NCBI GenBank assembly: GCA_020631735.1
Contig: CM036160.1
Span: 8,338,746 to 8,402,745, forward strand
Source of the DNA: Saccharum officinarum
Lineage: Eukaryota > Streptophyta > Magnoliopsida > Poales > Poaceae
Length of the DNA stretch: 64,000 nt
Reading direction: 5' to 3'
Part shown: positions 10,139 to 20,720 of the stretch, piece after piece
How positions within the stretch are numbered: position 1 is the first letter of the stretch
Layout: each line of letters begins with the position of its first letter
Notes under the pieces: model-generated
The model's database searches: none
Seen by the model: only the letters and a program-made list of their open reading frames with translations
Told to the model about the DNA's origin: nothing
Program-made: the position numbers and the translations under genes

Positions 10139-12974
10139 TGTAACACCCAAATTTTAGAGATAAAAAAAATTGGAATAATGTAGATAATAAATAATGGCCA
10201 ATTTAAAATAATAATAAAATAAATTTTGTGTTGCATTCATGCTGTTGCATTTATTTTTATTGTGTGGTGTGGATTTGTTTTATTTTATTTTATTTTGGAT
10301 TAGAATGTATTTTAAAAATTTTTGAAAGCAAGTAAATAAAAAAAAGAGAAGAAGCTTACCTGTGTGGGGCCTGGAGAATCACCAGGGCCGGCCTGTTTTT
10401 TTCGCCCGCGGTGGGCCGAACCAGCGAGCTGTTTTCTTCCCCGCACCCGTGTTGGTGGGCCGGCCCGCGACACTGCCGCGGCCCAAGCCGGTCGAGCCCG
10501 CAGCACGCTTCCTTTCCCTTGAGTCGCTGATCGATGGGCCCACCTGTGGTCGTATCTTCCTCCTCAGCCGTAGCCGAGTAGGACTCGAAGTCGTTCGTTC
10601 AACCGACTTCGATCGCAAATCTTCGGTTTCCTAGCAAGAATAGGGGATGTGGCTTATAAAAGGATAGCCGGGTACCTCTAGTTTCCGTTTTTCAACTAAA
10701 AAGCTAGGGTTGCCACGGAAATCGAGCTTTAGGGTTGAGTTCGTTGGAGGCCGGCGGTAGATCGGGGAGGAGCTTTCGGGTGGATTTGGGTCGAATTCTT
10801 CGCCTAGGTGAGTTCGTTAGTTCCTCCTCTTCCTTCCCATGTGCTTCTTTTGAATTCTTGTGCAATCTACCACGATTTTGAAGGTCACCGTCGGTCGGTA
10901 ATGGCGCCGCCGCCCTTTCTTCTCGTCGGGGTAGAGCTTGGGCTACCGTGGTTGTTTTTATCGAGTAGATGAGATCGCGTGGAGTTTCTCCACCGATTGG
11001 AGTTAGTAGTGGGTGAGCGGTGGTCGGGGGGTAGTAGCGGGGCGAAGAAGTCCGGCGAGGTGGCCATGGTGGTAAGGGGAGCCGGCGGCCGGATTGGAGG
11101 AAGAAGGCCGGACTTTGCACTGTGTAGTTGCTGGTGATCGTGAGCCGTCGATTCGAAATCAACGCTCGAGATTAGATCATACCTTTCGGTGGTAATTTGT
11201 TAAAGAGTCCCTGCATTTTCTGGGAATCAACCCGCGGTCCAAAACGTAAAGCTGAAATTACGTTTTCGCATTTTGAAAGCGTATTTTTTCGGTTATTCAA
11301 AAATACGTTTTCAGCAATTTACAGATTTGCCACTAGAACTGTTTTGGTCATAAAATCTTCGTTTTATCCGATTTGATCCGTTCAAATTGCGTTAGGTTCG
11401 TATTTGTGAACTCTACATGTTAGTATAGTTTTACAGTTAGTTTTGATAATTTATTTTTCGAGTTTATAATTAAGTATTTATTTATCTATAGGAAATCTTA
11501 GAAAATTCATAACTTTTACGTTTTAACTCCGATTTTGGTGATCTTTGCGTCTGTGTGATCGTAGAAACGTGTAGAAGAGTTTTATAAACTTTTATTACTG
11601 TTTTGTTACTGTTGGTGTACTGTTCTAATTATATCTATTTGTTTGCTTCGTGTATGTTTGATTTGATGCATGTATGTTGTTGATTGATGATCGAGTATAG
11701 AAGGTGAGCAGTACTTGGACGATTCGGAGTATTACTTTGAGCCAAGTCAGCAGTATCATTTGGAGAGCTTTGATCAAGGCAAGTATAACACAGGACTATC
11801 CTTGCTACTATTCATCAAAATGATCATACATATGCATGTGCTTACCTTGACAACCTTAGAGATTATAACTTAGTGCTTGATGTCTTGATTCCTTGTCAAC
11901 CTTGGGTATGCATATGGGTAGCTATTGCTAGTGCTTAAACTAAGAACAATGATCTTTAATTTGATTAATGGATTAAGCAATCAACTATTAAGAGGAGTTC
12001 ATTGTTTTTAAAAGGGGGCTAGAGCTTGTGTATTATTTTGATGCTCTTGTTTCTCTCCTTAAGGACTTATATGTAAGTGATAACCGGGTAATACAGTACA
12101 GCTGTGAGGGCTATATGGCTCTGGCTTTAGTTGTTCAAGAGACTTTTCTAGCTTGTTAGTGGTTACCTTAAATGGCGTAAGAATGGCTTGACACTTTGGG
12201 TGTAGTGCGAGCCCCTGGCCTAGTGTGTATAGGCTGCGGTTGTTGTGCCACAGGGAAGGGGGGTTCTACATCTGCCTGCCGAGTGAATCTAATGGCCTAA
12301 CTTGTTAGACGAACTCTTGAGTGGCTTTATATGGTTTTTGGGTGTTGGGCTTGATCTCCCCACTCATTTGGAAATCATGACTTACAGTGAAAGTGTACAC
12401 CTCTGCGCAGAGTTAAAACTGGTATACTAGCCGTGCTCACGGATACGAGCGGCCTTGGGGATTCTTATGGAATAGTTGATCATAACTGTTATATCATGCT
12501 TAATTATTGTTGATTATTATTATGCTCATGTTAATGCTATTCATTATCCTTATTACAATTGATCATTGGTTCTTTAATGGGAAGTGGATTATCTTGATGC
12601 TACTCAATTGCTAATATATGATTAAAAGCTAAACGCAGTTAAACAGTGTCTAGCCTTTTTGAGCCTCATGAACCCTGTGTTATATTTGTGGAGTTCGACA
12701 TGAACTCACTCTTGCTATTTCCACCATAACAGATGAAGATAATGAGGAAGATTATCGGAATGAGTACTAGTCTTGGTGTCAACCAGTCAACCGTGTCCCT
12801 GTGTGGAGTTTCCGCTGAAGAATTATTATTAGATATTATTATCTATCGTTCAAGACTATGTCTTAAATACTTATTCGTTATGTAATAAGCACTGTGATGA
12901 TACTTTGTAATTTGTCAACTTATGTGTGCGACTGTTTCCTGGGGTGCACATGAGTCTTTTATACATCCTATTTT
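10139..12974 (+). repeat. 3' LTR (truncated by assembly gap)
   Basis: Near-copy of 2400-5270. By the 5' copy only about the last 25 bases are missing in the N run. Differences from the 5' LTR are mainly one-base losses in homopolymers and short repeats, concentrated in the GC-rich first ~1.2 kb; the last ~1.3 kb is almost identical. Confidence 0.92.
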
Positions 12975-13074
12975 NNNNNNNNNNNNNNNNNNNNNNNNNN
13001 NNNNNNNNNNNNNNNNNNNNNNNNNNNNNNNNNNNNNNNNNNNNNNNNNNNNNNNNNNNNNNNNNNNNNNNNNN
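12975..13074. other. Assembly gap, 100 N
   Basis: Exactly 100 N, a conventional gap of unknown size. It hides the end of the 3' LTR, its target duplication, and any right-hand half of the reverse LTR split at 2400. Confidence 0.99.
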
Positions 13075-13565
13075 CAGATTATTCGAGTCAACATTATATT
13101 CTTGTGCAAAGTTTTATATGTAACAATTAAAATTGTAATTGTTTGTTGTGTGGTTACTTAGATGATTTCTGTCTCGGAAGATCTATCCTGAGTAGGGGAT
13201 GTCACGCTCACTTCGTTGGTACACGGCGCGCGTAGACCCAGAGTCGTGGCCGAGCCATTCGAGTCGCCGGCGTTCGGTGTTGGCGTCAGCAGGCTGGTCG
13301 GTGTCTTCCTCCATTTCTGTTCCCTTCCAAGCTCATATTGTCCTGTCGCCTGCATGGTACAATGTTTGCTATGCATATGCATCCTAATTAGTTCCGAATC
13401 GGTGAAATTCGTCCATTTCGGGTGAGGTCCGAAACGAATTTTACGCTTCACATTCGAAAATTCACCGAATTGAGTCCGAAATTCATCCGAATTTTTCCGA
13501 AATTCACCCAATTCGTTGGGACCGAATTTTTTTTCCAAAACGAATCCCAAATCTTGTGCACCGCC
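13075..13565. other. Unassigned; AATTCGG/CCGAAATT-rich low-complexity stretch
   Basis: No gene seen. From ~13390 to 13550 the DNA is a run of degenerate TTCGGAATTT / GAAATTCAC words, resembling the interior of the hAT-like element at 18325-18665. It forms the downstream border at which the CAF1 fragment stops. Confidence 0.4.
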
Positions 13566-13933
13566 ACGATGGACTCCGGCGCGTGGCGGTGCCGCTGCAC
13601 GTCAAACTCGTGGAAGTTGAACTCCCACACGTACGCGTGGCCGTGGCCGTGGCGCCGTCGTTGAGGAAGGGAGGTGGCCGCCCACGTCGAACAGCGTGAG
13701 GCCGAGCTGGATGGGGTCCAGCGCATCCACGGTGGACCGCAGCAGCTTGTACCGCTCCTCTAGCTTGAGCGTGTGCGCCGGCGCCGCCGGCCGGTACACC
13801 GTCCCCGGGAACTCCGTGTCCACGGCCACGTACCAGAACTTGGCTGGAGCGACTCGATGATTTTGGCCTCCTGGTCGAAGTTGTGCGCCCACACTTGCCG
13901 CACCGGCGCCGTTGGGAATGGTGGCGGCACCAT
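13566..13933 (-). pseudogene. CCR4-associated factor 1 (CAF1)-like deadenylase, 5' fragment with frameshifts
   Basis: CAF1 is the catalytic DEDD 3'-5' exonuclease of the CCR4-NOT complex, removing mRNA poly(A) tails. The minus strand from an ATG at 13933 reads MVPPPFPTAPVRQVWAHNF... into QEAKIIESL. After one frame change it reads YVAVDTEFPGTVYRP (the DxE of the DEDD active site), then LDPIQLGLTLFD. After a second change it reads VWEFNFHEFDVQRHRHAPES. All three blocks are collinear with plant CAF1. Homology ends at ~13566 in an unrelated AATTCGG-rich sequence, so the remaining catalytic residues are missing (about the first 45% of the protein is present). Neighbouring frames up to 14350 are shadows or unknown. 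Truncation is clear; the frame changes could partly be consensus errors because an assembly gap is close by. Confidence 0.75.
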
Positions 13934-15826
13934 TGGCGGCTTTGTCGCAGCCCCATGCCGTGTCCGACGTCAGGTACTGTGACACGCACGGCGCAGCCGA
14001 GTCCGACAAGGAAGGCGGCGGCTTCGTCGTCGCCAGCCCCCACGCCGCGCCCGCCGGCGTCAGGTGCGGGGACGCGCACGCCGAGTAGTTCGACAAGGAA
14101 GGCGACGAGAGCGGCCCGCGCGGCGAGGGTGTCGTCCCAACGAGGACGAGGAGTGCGAGGGCGTGGAGGACGCCGAGGAGCCGGCGTCCATGACATCCGC
14201 AGCTGGCATCATCGTGCTTGGGATGAAGCGCATCTTGATCGTGGGAGGAGGAACAGGCGCGCCGCGCGTGGCCGAGGCCTGCCGGTCCGGTCGTCGCGCC
14301 ATCTGCTGCTGCGCCGCCGCCAGCAGCCCTCGCGTGGCTTCCGCCATTAGCTGCTGCCGCGACAGGAGCGCCGCATACGACTCGGGCAGTAAACGGCAGA
14401 TTGAAAAGGGAGCGGAAACAAAAAAAAAAGGCCAGAAATTTTCACAATTAAATATTAGGTATAGATATTAATTTTGGTATATATAGGGATCAACTATATA
14501 TTGAATATGGCACATAAACCATCATCATTATCATTAATTATAAATACACTGAGTTTGTATGGTATTAAAAAATACTATTTTTTACCCGTCAGGGTCATTT
14601 AAATTGTCTTGATCGCTTTCTTCCTTCAAAAATATTGAATTATCTCGCTTTTAGGTATTATGATTATCTTTCAAAAATAAATTAAAAAAGCTTAAGCTAC
14701 AGCATACTAGCTTACGTGAAACCAGAATTGATATAACCAGCGTGAAATCAATCTGTACTACCAAAATCAGAATTGCTTGCAGCTTGCGTGGATGCGCCTG
14801 TGCGGCCTGTTGTGCTGCTGCCTACTTCTGGCCATTGGCTTGCCGCCACGGCGTGCAGCCGCCACCTGCTGGACTAGGCAATTATAGCGATGCATCGAAC
14901 AGCCAGTGTCCTTTGATGTTTGATCCTATTTGTGGTGACGATTCAGTTGTCATCTTGCTCTTACCATGGGCTTAGAAATAGCAAACGGGCAGACAACTCG
15001 GTCTGCCATATGTCAGCTAAAGCGTACATCAGCACAAATAACAAACTATAAAAATCCAAGTGTACATTGGGAGGGGCCATGGCCCTGCTAGCCCCTTGCC
15101 TCCACCACTGTTCGCGAACATGCGCCGGAGCCACAAGTTTTTCATTAACCTGTACCCTGACCAAGTCACCTCACGTCGTCAACCCTGACCAAGCCACCTC
15201 ACCTCGCTGCTTCGGCCAGCAAGACAGCCAACGACCTATCCCTGCCTGAATCCAACTGTTCCCTTCCTCGATGATCTCGTCGACAACCTGCAGAGGCTGT
15301 CTTATCTTCAGACACGCGCTTAATTTGTGCGGTGAGATCGATGATGTCTTTAACCCAATGTCTCTTGAACCCTGGCATCTATCGGAGGAAACTATACACA
15401 GCACTGGCAGAAGCAGATACAACCATCAGCCCATACATGCAAATTAAAGCCGTCCAATACATAACCACTCACATCACGAGATATCAATTCCCAGCAGCGA
15501 GATTTATCCACACACAAAAAAAATCCCAGGAACAGCAGGCAGCGGCATAGCACAGCAGTAAGTGGAGATCTCTCTTTCTATCTATCAAAATAGGACCAAC
15601 TTTTGGCCACTTTTTATGCTTTAATTAATTTTTGTAGGGGCTCCTCCCCTTCAGTTTCATCCGAAACAAAATGGAACAACAAGCATCTGACTTCACTGCT
15701 GCAATTTTAAGATACTTTTTAAGATTTTGCATTGTACATTTCCATTGGAGCATAAAAGCTAGCTGGATATACTTATTTCTATGCCAACGTTGTTCTATTG
15801 TTGGTGTTTGGCAGTCAGCTAAGCTT
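13934..15826. other. Intergenic; GC-rich 13.9-14.35 kb, then AT-rich, no gene recognised
   Basis: 13.93-14.35 kb continues the GC-rich composition of the CAF1 fragment. A 95-codon minus-strand frame (MAEATRGLLAAAQQQ) has no recognised domain and may be its old leader. 14.4-15.6 kb has no supported gene. Just upstream of the DUF4220 gene, GTAGGGGCTCCTCCCC at ~15637 resembles a word at 18790 downstream of it, perhaps remnants of one repeat family. Confidence 0.4.
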
Positions 15827-18121
15827 ATGGCTGGGGTGAATTCCACCACAATATGCTTCGACGATGCTTCGCTGCAGCAATGTTCCTCGAACATTAGATG
15901 CTCTCATGAATCAGTGGAAGCCTTCCATAAGACCATGGGAGCAACTTTGTGGCAGGTTAACATGCTGGTACTCACTGATGCTGTTCTAGCTGTAGTACTA
16001 GTTGCAATTGGCGCGTTCGCGCAGCGGTACCGCCACCACCCCTTCACAAGGTTCATCTTTCTCGGAGCCACTACCTTGTTATTGCCTATTACGTCATACG
16101 TGGTGTCTACAATCAGCACTGACACCAATGATTACGTCAACAACAAAAACCATGCAACTTTGGCAGCATCATGCCGTGGAGGTTTTCATTATTTTACAGC
16201 TGTATCATGGGCGTTCCTCATTCAGATCACCATGATCAACACTAGCATAATAGTCGCTGTTGACGATAGGGAAGAAGGTCGCAACAAAGGTCCCCCTATC
16301 CAGTTGCTTTTTCAAGGTCTCTGGACCATCTACCTTGGTGTCTATGCCATGGGACCGATTACAACCGATATCTGGCAACTTTACCTTGAATTGATGCTTT
16401 TTGCTATCATTTGTGCTAAAATTGTGTTAAAATGTTATGCATTTGTGAAGGCCCGGAAATCCTTTGCATTTGGGCGTAATCCTCGTCTTATTTCTGGGTA
16501 CATGGAGCAACTAAAAGAAGAAATTCACCCCAATGGACCATTGGTACGTGAGGATCATCCTCCTCCACTCTTGGTTATGGGAGAACAAGATAATAATGTG
16601 GATATGCGTCCTCATGGGTATTCTGTCAATGCAATTGGCTTAGTGACCATTGACAAGGTTTGGCAGTTGAATGATGAGGTTTTCCAGTCAATGCAACAGT
16701 TAAAAGACCTGTGCTTGTCATTTTCATTTTTCAAATTGTTGAGATGTCGATTTGCGAGGTACGAGCACGCCAATGATAGATCTGTAGGGACTCCTAACTT
16801 TTTCTGGAACTTCTTACTGAGAGATGGCAACCATGAAAGGGTCTTCCAGGTGATTGCAGATGAGCTTTCTTTCATTCAAGATTACTACTTCTCATCACTT
16901 CCAGTCTCCTACTCGAAGTATTGGTTGCCTATGTTGAGTGTCAGTATCTCACTCTTGAGCATAACTTACTGCATCTTGGCTACAAGATTCATCATGATGG
17001 GCCTCCTGTCGAATTGGAACACTAAGTATAGCCATCAGCTGCGTTGTCATTTCTGGTGCAACGAGAGGCACTTGATAAGCAACAGTCAGGAAAAAAATTT
17101 TGGATCCTTTTTGTTTGATGACATTTCTTTATTTTTGCTTATTGCACTAGTTGTGATAGCGGAGGTGAGGTACATAGAGTCCTACATTTTCTCCAATTGG
17201 ACCAAAGTAGCCCTCATCTGCCACTATATAAACCATGCCGCTTTGCAGCATTCTGTTTTCATGAGGAAATGTTTTGGTTTTCTGTTGCGATGCAAGTGGA
17301 AGCTAATGAAGCACGGGGATGAAAAAATGGGCCAGAGTTCAGTGTTGGTAGTTCACCCCAGAAGAACCCCACTTGTTCTTCTCAGGCGTCTCCTGCGTCT
17401 CCCGGACCTTGATAGAAGTGTGAAGATACCTGACGCGGTGAAGGTCAGCATCTTTGATACTTTGCGGTGCTACAGGCAGCACAATTGGCACCGGTTGGGC
17501 AATGGCACAGAATCTCTACGCCGCAGCCCAGTAAGAAACAGATTTCTCTTGTTCTGCAGTAGAAACAGCACATCTGATACTATACTTACATGGCACATCG
17601 CCACATGCATCCTTGAGTTATACCAACACGGTCAAGGACAAGGTTTTCAGGCCAATTTCAATCACAAGGTTACTGCTACTCACCTTTCACGGTACTGCAC
17701 ATACCTAATGGCCTGGTCCCCGGATCTGCTTCCAGATGATGATGAATGGAGCAAGAGCCTATATGAGGCAGTCAAGGAGAACGCTAAGCGTGCCCTGGTG
17801 GGGTTCAATGCATTGGCACCGGAGTCTGAATATGAGCAGGTGGTCCGACTGCTAAGTGACAATTCTTTAAAGAATGAGGTTCTCAGGAACGGTGTGAGGC
17901 TTGCAGAGCAATTGGTGGAGTTGACAGAAGGAGAGGCATGGATGATGCTGGCTGAATTCTGGTCAGAGATGATCCTGTACATCACTCCCTCGGAAAATGT
18001 CAGAGGTCACTTGGGGGCCATCGCGCGGGGTGGCGAGCTGATAACATTTCTTTGGGCCTTGCTTACACATGTTGGGATCAGGAGATGGCCTGCTGATGTT
18101 GCTGGCACTGCTATTGCTTAG
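15827..18121 (+). CDS. DUF4220/DUF594 membrane protein, 764 aa, intact single exon
   Basis: A plant-specific, grass-expanded family of unknown biochemical role. I chose the ATG at 15827 (MAGVNSTTIC, GCTTATGG context) because the 52 upstream in-frame codons look unlike the family. The N-terminus has hydrophobic helices at ~46-65 and ~76-96, with others near ~117-139 and ~165-205, as in DUF4220. More helices occur around YWLPMLSVSISLL and LFLLIALVVIAEV. The C-terminus has the DUF594 hallmark (WMMLAEFWSEMILYI, then ARGGELITFLWALLTHVGI), ending RRWPADVAGTAIA. Length and domain order match full-length members, and there is no frameshift. TAG stop at 18119-18121. It stands alone; such genes often lie in arrays, but no second copy is in the window. 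Confidence 0.9.
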   Translation: MAGVNSTTICFDDASLQQCSSNIRCSHESVEAFHKTMGATLWQVNMLVLTDAVLAVVLVAIGAFAQRYRHHPFTRFIFLGATTLLLPITSYVVSTISTDTNDYVNNKNHATLAASCRGGFHYFTAVSWAFLIQITMINTSIIVAVDDREEGRNKGPPIQLLFQGLWTIYLGVYAMGPITTDIWQLYLELMLFAIICAKIVLKCYAFVKARKSFAFGRNPRLISGYMEQLKEEIHPNGPLVREDHPPPLLVMGEQDNNVDMRPHGYSVNAIGLVTIDKVWQLNDEVFQSMQQLKDLCLSFSFFKLLRCRFARYEHANDRSVGTPNFFWNFLLRDGNHERVFQVIADELSFIQDYYFSSLPVSYSKYWLPMLSVSISLLSITYCILATRFIMMGLLSNWNTKYSHQLRCHFWCNERHLISNSQEKNFGSFLFDDISLFLLIALVVIAEVRYIESYIFSNWTKVALICHYINHAALQHSVFMRKCFGFLLRCKWKLMKHGDEKMGQSSVLVVHPRRTPLVLLRRLLRLPDLDRSVKIPDAVKVSIFDTLRCYRQHNWHRLGNGTESLRRSPVRNRFLLFCSRNSTSDTILTWHIATCILELYQHGQGQGFQANFNHKVTATHLSRYCTYLMAWSPDLLPDDDEWSKSLYEAVKENAKRALVGFNALAPESEYEQVVRLLSDNSLKNEVLRNGVRLAEQLVELTEGEAWMMLAEFWSEMILYITPSENVRGHLGAIARGGELITFLWALLTHVGIRRWPADVAGTAIA

Positions 18122-18324
18122 AGCTCTTTTTTTTTTCTTGACATCGATAGGTTGGTTTAATTTCGATGTATACATGGTCTGTAGATCAGTATATGGTTTC
18201 TCTGTATTGTGTCCTCCACCTTTTGTACTCCTAAATCTTGATAGTGGCGTGTCAATTGCCACATTTCTTCATTGATGGGGAAGTTGTGGATTCAGCTAGA
18301 TTCCTATTACTGGGTTGTTATAAC

Positions 18325-18665
18325 CAAGGATTTTAATTTCGTTATCGCAAAAAATTCGGTTACCACCGAAATTACCTAATTTCGCAAAATTCGGCCGAAA
18401 TTTCGCCGAAATTTTTTTAAAGATTAGGACATGAAGTATGTTGTTTCTAAAAAAGTTTAGATCTAAATAAATATTAGTATGATTTATGACTACACATCTA
18501 TTGAATAGAAGAATATACAATATAATCAATAGAAAAATACAAGTCTAGAGTTATACATCACATGTATTAGAGTATTACAAAATTTCAGAGTTTTCTTTCG
18601 GCCACCACCGAAATTACCGAATTTCGCGAAATTCGGCCGAAATTTCCCCGAAATTTTGAACCCTG
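18325..18665. mobile_element. Non-autonomous hAT-like element, 341 bp
   Basis: The ends CAAGGATTTTAATTTCG and (reverse complement) CAGGGTTCAAAATTTCGG are imperfect inverted repeats. They are flanked by GTTATAAC on both sides (18317-18324 and 18666-18673), an 8-bp target duplication as made by hAT transposases. The interior is made of CCGAAATTTCG-like words at both ends around an AT-rich centre, with no coding capacity. It sits ~200 bp after the DUF4220 gene, probably past its 3' UTR. Confidence 0.75.
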
Positions 18666-18673
18666 GTTATAAC

Positions 18674-20720
18674 TTGCTATATATAGTAGTATAAGCAGTT
18701 AAGCACTGAGTTGTCTGTGATCAATGTATTGCTTGTTATTACTGGTGACAAACTGACAACCAAGGCTAGGAAACTTTTTAATAAATTTTAGTAGGGGCTC
18801 ACACCCCTCCTGTTTCATAAAAGAAAAAAACTGACAACCAAGGCTAGCCTATGGTAGTAGTTATCTAAGGTTAAGCTGCATTTAGCCTATGGCGGATCCA
18901 GAAATGGAGTAAGGGGGGCTAAATCATTGAAGGCTAGAAATCGTACTAGCAGCACACCAAAAAATATAAAAGATGTAACAAAAATTTATGATGTAAAACA
19001 ACAGATTTGAACAGAACAAGCTTACCTTCTTCCTGAAAATTAACTCAGCTTCCAATGCATGAACCCGCCGGCTACATTGAGCAATTCTTTTCTAGTTTGA
19101 TTTCTGCCAAACTTTCATACGGGTTCGTCGTATATAATAAGGTACAAAAAAAAGTGGGAAAAGGCAAATGGGGTTGTAGGCCCACCTGGTGACTTGTCAG
19201 CCTCCCTACGAAGCAAACCTCCTCTGCGTCAAAACGTCGAAAAGCCAGTGCGCGCAATGTCCGCCACCACTAGCGTTTCCCTCGTCGTCGCCGATGCCGT
19301 CTGGGCGGAGCCGGAGATCAATTCTACTAGCTAGGCATCCGATGACCTGCCCTGGGCAACTGGCGGCCTGGCCTAGGCCACTGGGCGCCTGAGCGATCGA
19401 GGCCGGCCAGCCGGGGGGCGGGAGCCGGGTGATTGGCGACCTGGCCCTGGCGGGCAGGAGGTAGAGAGCAATCGACGGGGAGCCTCGGAGACGGAGTCGG
19501 ACCTCGGACCTCGGAGGGCCGACGGTGGGAGCTGGAGGCGGAGGCGGGCGTCCGACGCCGACGACGGACGAGGCGTGCGTGCCTGGTGGCTGACTGGCTG
19601 GTGCGGTGATGGGCTGGTTGCGAGTTGGGCGTGGAGGGGCTGTTGGGCTGGATCTGAGGATTTAGCTCCCTAAATTTTTGGCCCACGACTGCAGCCCACA
19701 GTTACAAGACAGATGCACCTGTCAGCAATGAAGCATAGTCAAATCCTCCATACCGCATCAGGATTCATTAGGCAAAATCATAGATCAAAGATTTGAAGCC
19801 AACGCTTGCCAACGAGCACATATACTCATTTCCAGCCACCAAACCCACACGGCAGTCATACTAAGATAGAAGGAAAATGGGTGATCTAGAGAGTGAGAGA
19901 AGATAGCAAGCACAAGCGCGCAACTGACCTGCAGTGAAATTTTACAATCAGGCAGCCCATGGATACAGGGAATTTCAATGAATGCTGGCATAACCCTGCA
20001 TTGAACTGAACCAATGTTCCTCTCAGACAAGCTACCCGGTAATGTAGAGGCAGCAGAAACTCTAAGAATTTAGGAGCTTGCATTGTGGGCTTGCATATTT
20101 AGCCTCTCTGTTTTTGCCAGACTCTGTGTTTAGTTGTTTCTCTGTGTTATGGTGGTTTCGGCTCGATGTAATGTAAAAAGGCTGATCATTTGGTGTAGTA
20201 TCTTTCATTCCTGTTGAACATTTAATCTCTCGCGTAAGGACTTGATGATGATCCATACCGTGTTCAGTTACTTTGCGAAGGAAATATGGAGTGTGTCGTT
20301 ATTACTGTTATAGTATCTTTATTCTGAGTTGAAGTTGTTTTAGCAGAGCACTTATTGGTTTAATGTGTTTCAGTGCTATATAACCTTATTAAGCTTCAGG
20401 ACGCTACACTTGGCATCAGGACCAGATGCCCATTTTGTTCCCGGAAGACAGACACTAGCAAGCCACGACATAGCCTGAACCCAAATCTGTGAAACAGTTC
20501 GTTTTTTAGGTTTTTTTGGTCCAAAAGCCCAAGACTCAGTGACCGAACGAGTGGTTTTGACTTTTGTCCAACGAAAAAGAAAACATTCATACTTGATATA
20601 TGTAATAATGACTGAAAAAGGAATGCCAACGCAAGGATTATTCTGAAGGTCTTGGTGCACCCACAAGTACAAGTACAATAATTAGTAGTACCAATTTACT
20701 TGTACCTTACTACCACCGGT
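18674..20720. other. Intergenic between DUF4220 and lectin receptor kinase genes
   Basis: No gene supported. 18.89-19.68 kb starts with GGCGGATCCAGAAATGGAG and ends in GGATTTAGCTCCCTAAATTT, wording common in old hAT-type repeats, but I could not define termini. The GC-rich 19.2-19.65 kb part has open frames on both strands without recognisable domains. Confidence 0.35.

Larger units (their letters stand above)
2400..12974 (+). mobile_element. Tekay/Del-like chromoviral Ty3/gypsy LTR retrotransposon (gag/protease-deleted)
   Basis: The element has two long LTRs starting TGTAACACCCAAATTTTAG (2400 and 10139), a primer-binding site after the first, a polypurine tract before the second, and a pol with the order protease remnant, RT, RNase H, integrase, chromodomain-like tail. 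Integrase after RT/RNase H marks Ty3/gypsy; the ~2.9-kb LTR and the chromodomain-like tail point to the Tekay/Del chromovirus clade. The internal region is only ~4.85 kb because almost all of gag and the protease active site are missing. An extra ORF occupies the leader. The right end runs into an N gap just before the expected TGTGACA terminus, so the target duplication cannot be verified (bases before the left end are CCGGG). Confidence 0.9.

Noticed and set aside
12915..13161. Open frames crossing the first N run
   Set aside because: They exist only because N was translated as X; the same holds for frames over 30871-30970.
18890..19690. Possible old hAT element (GGCGGATCCAGAAATGG start)
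   Set aside because: I could not find a matching right terminus or target duplication.
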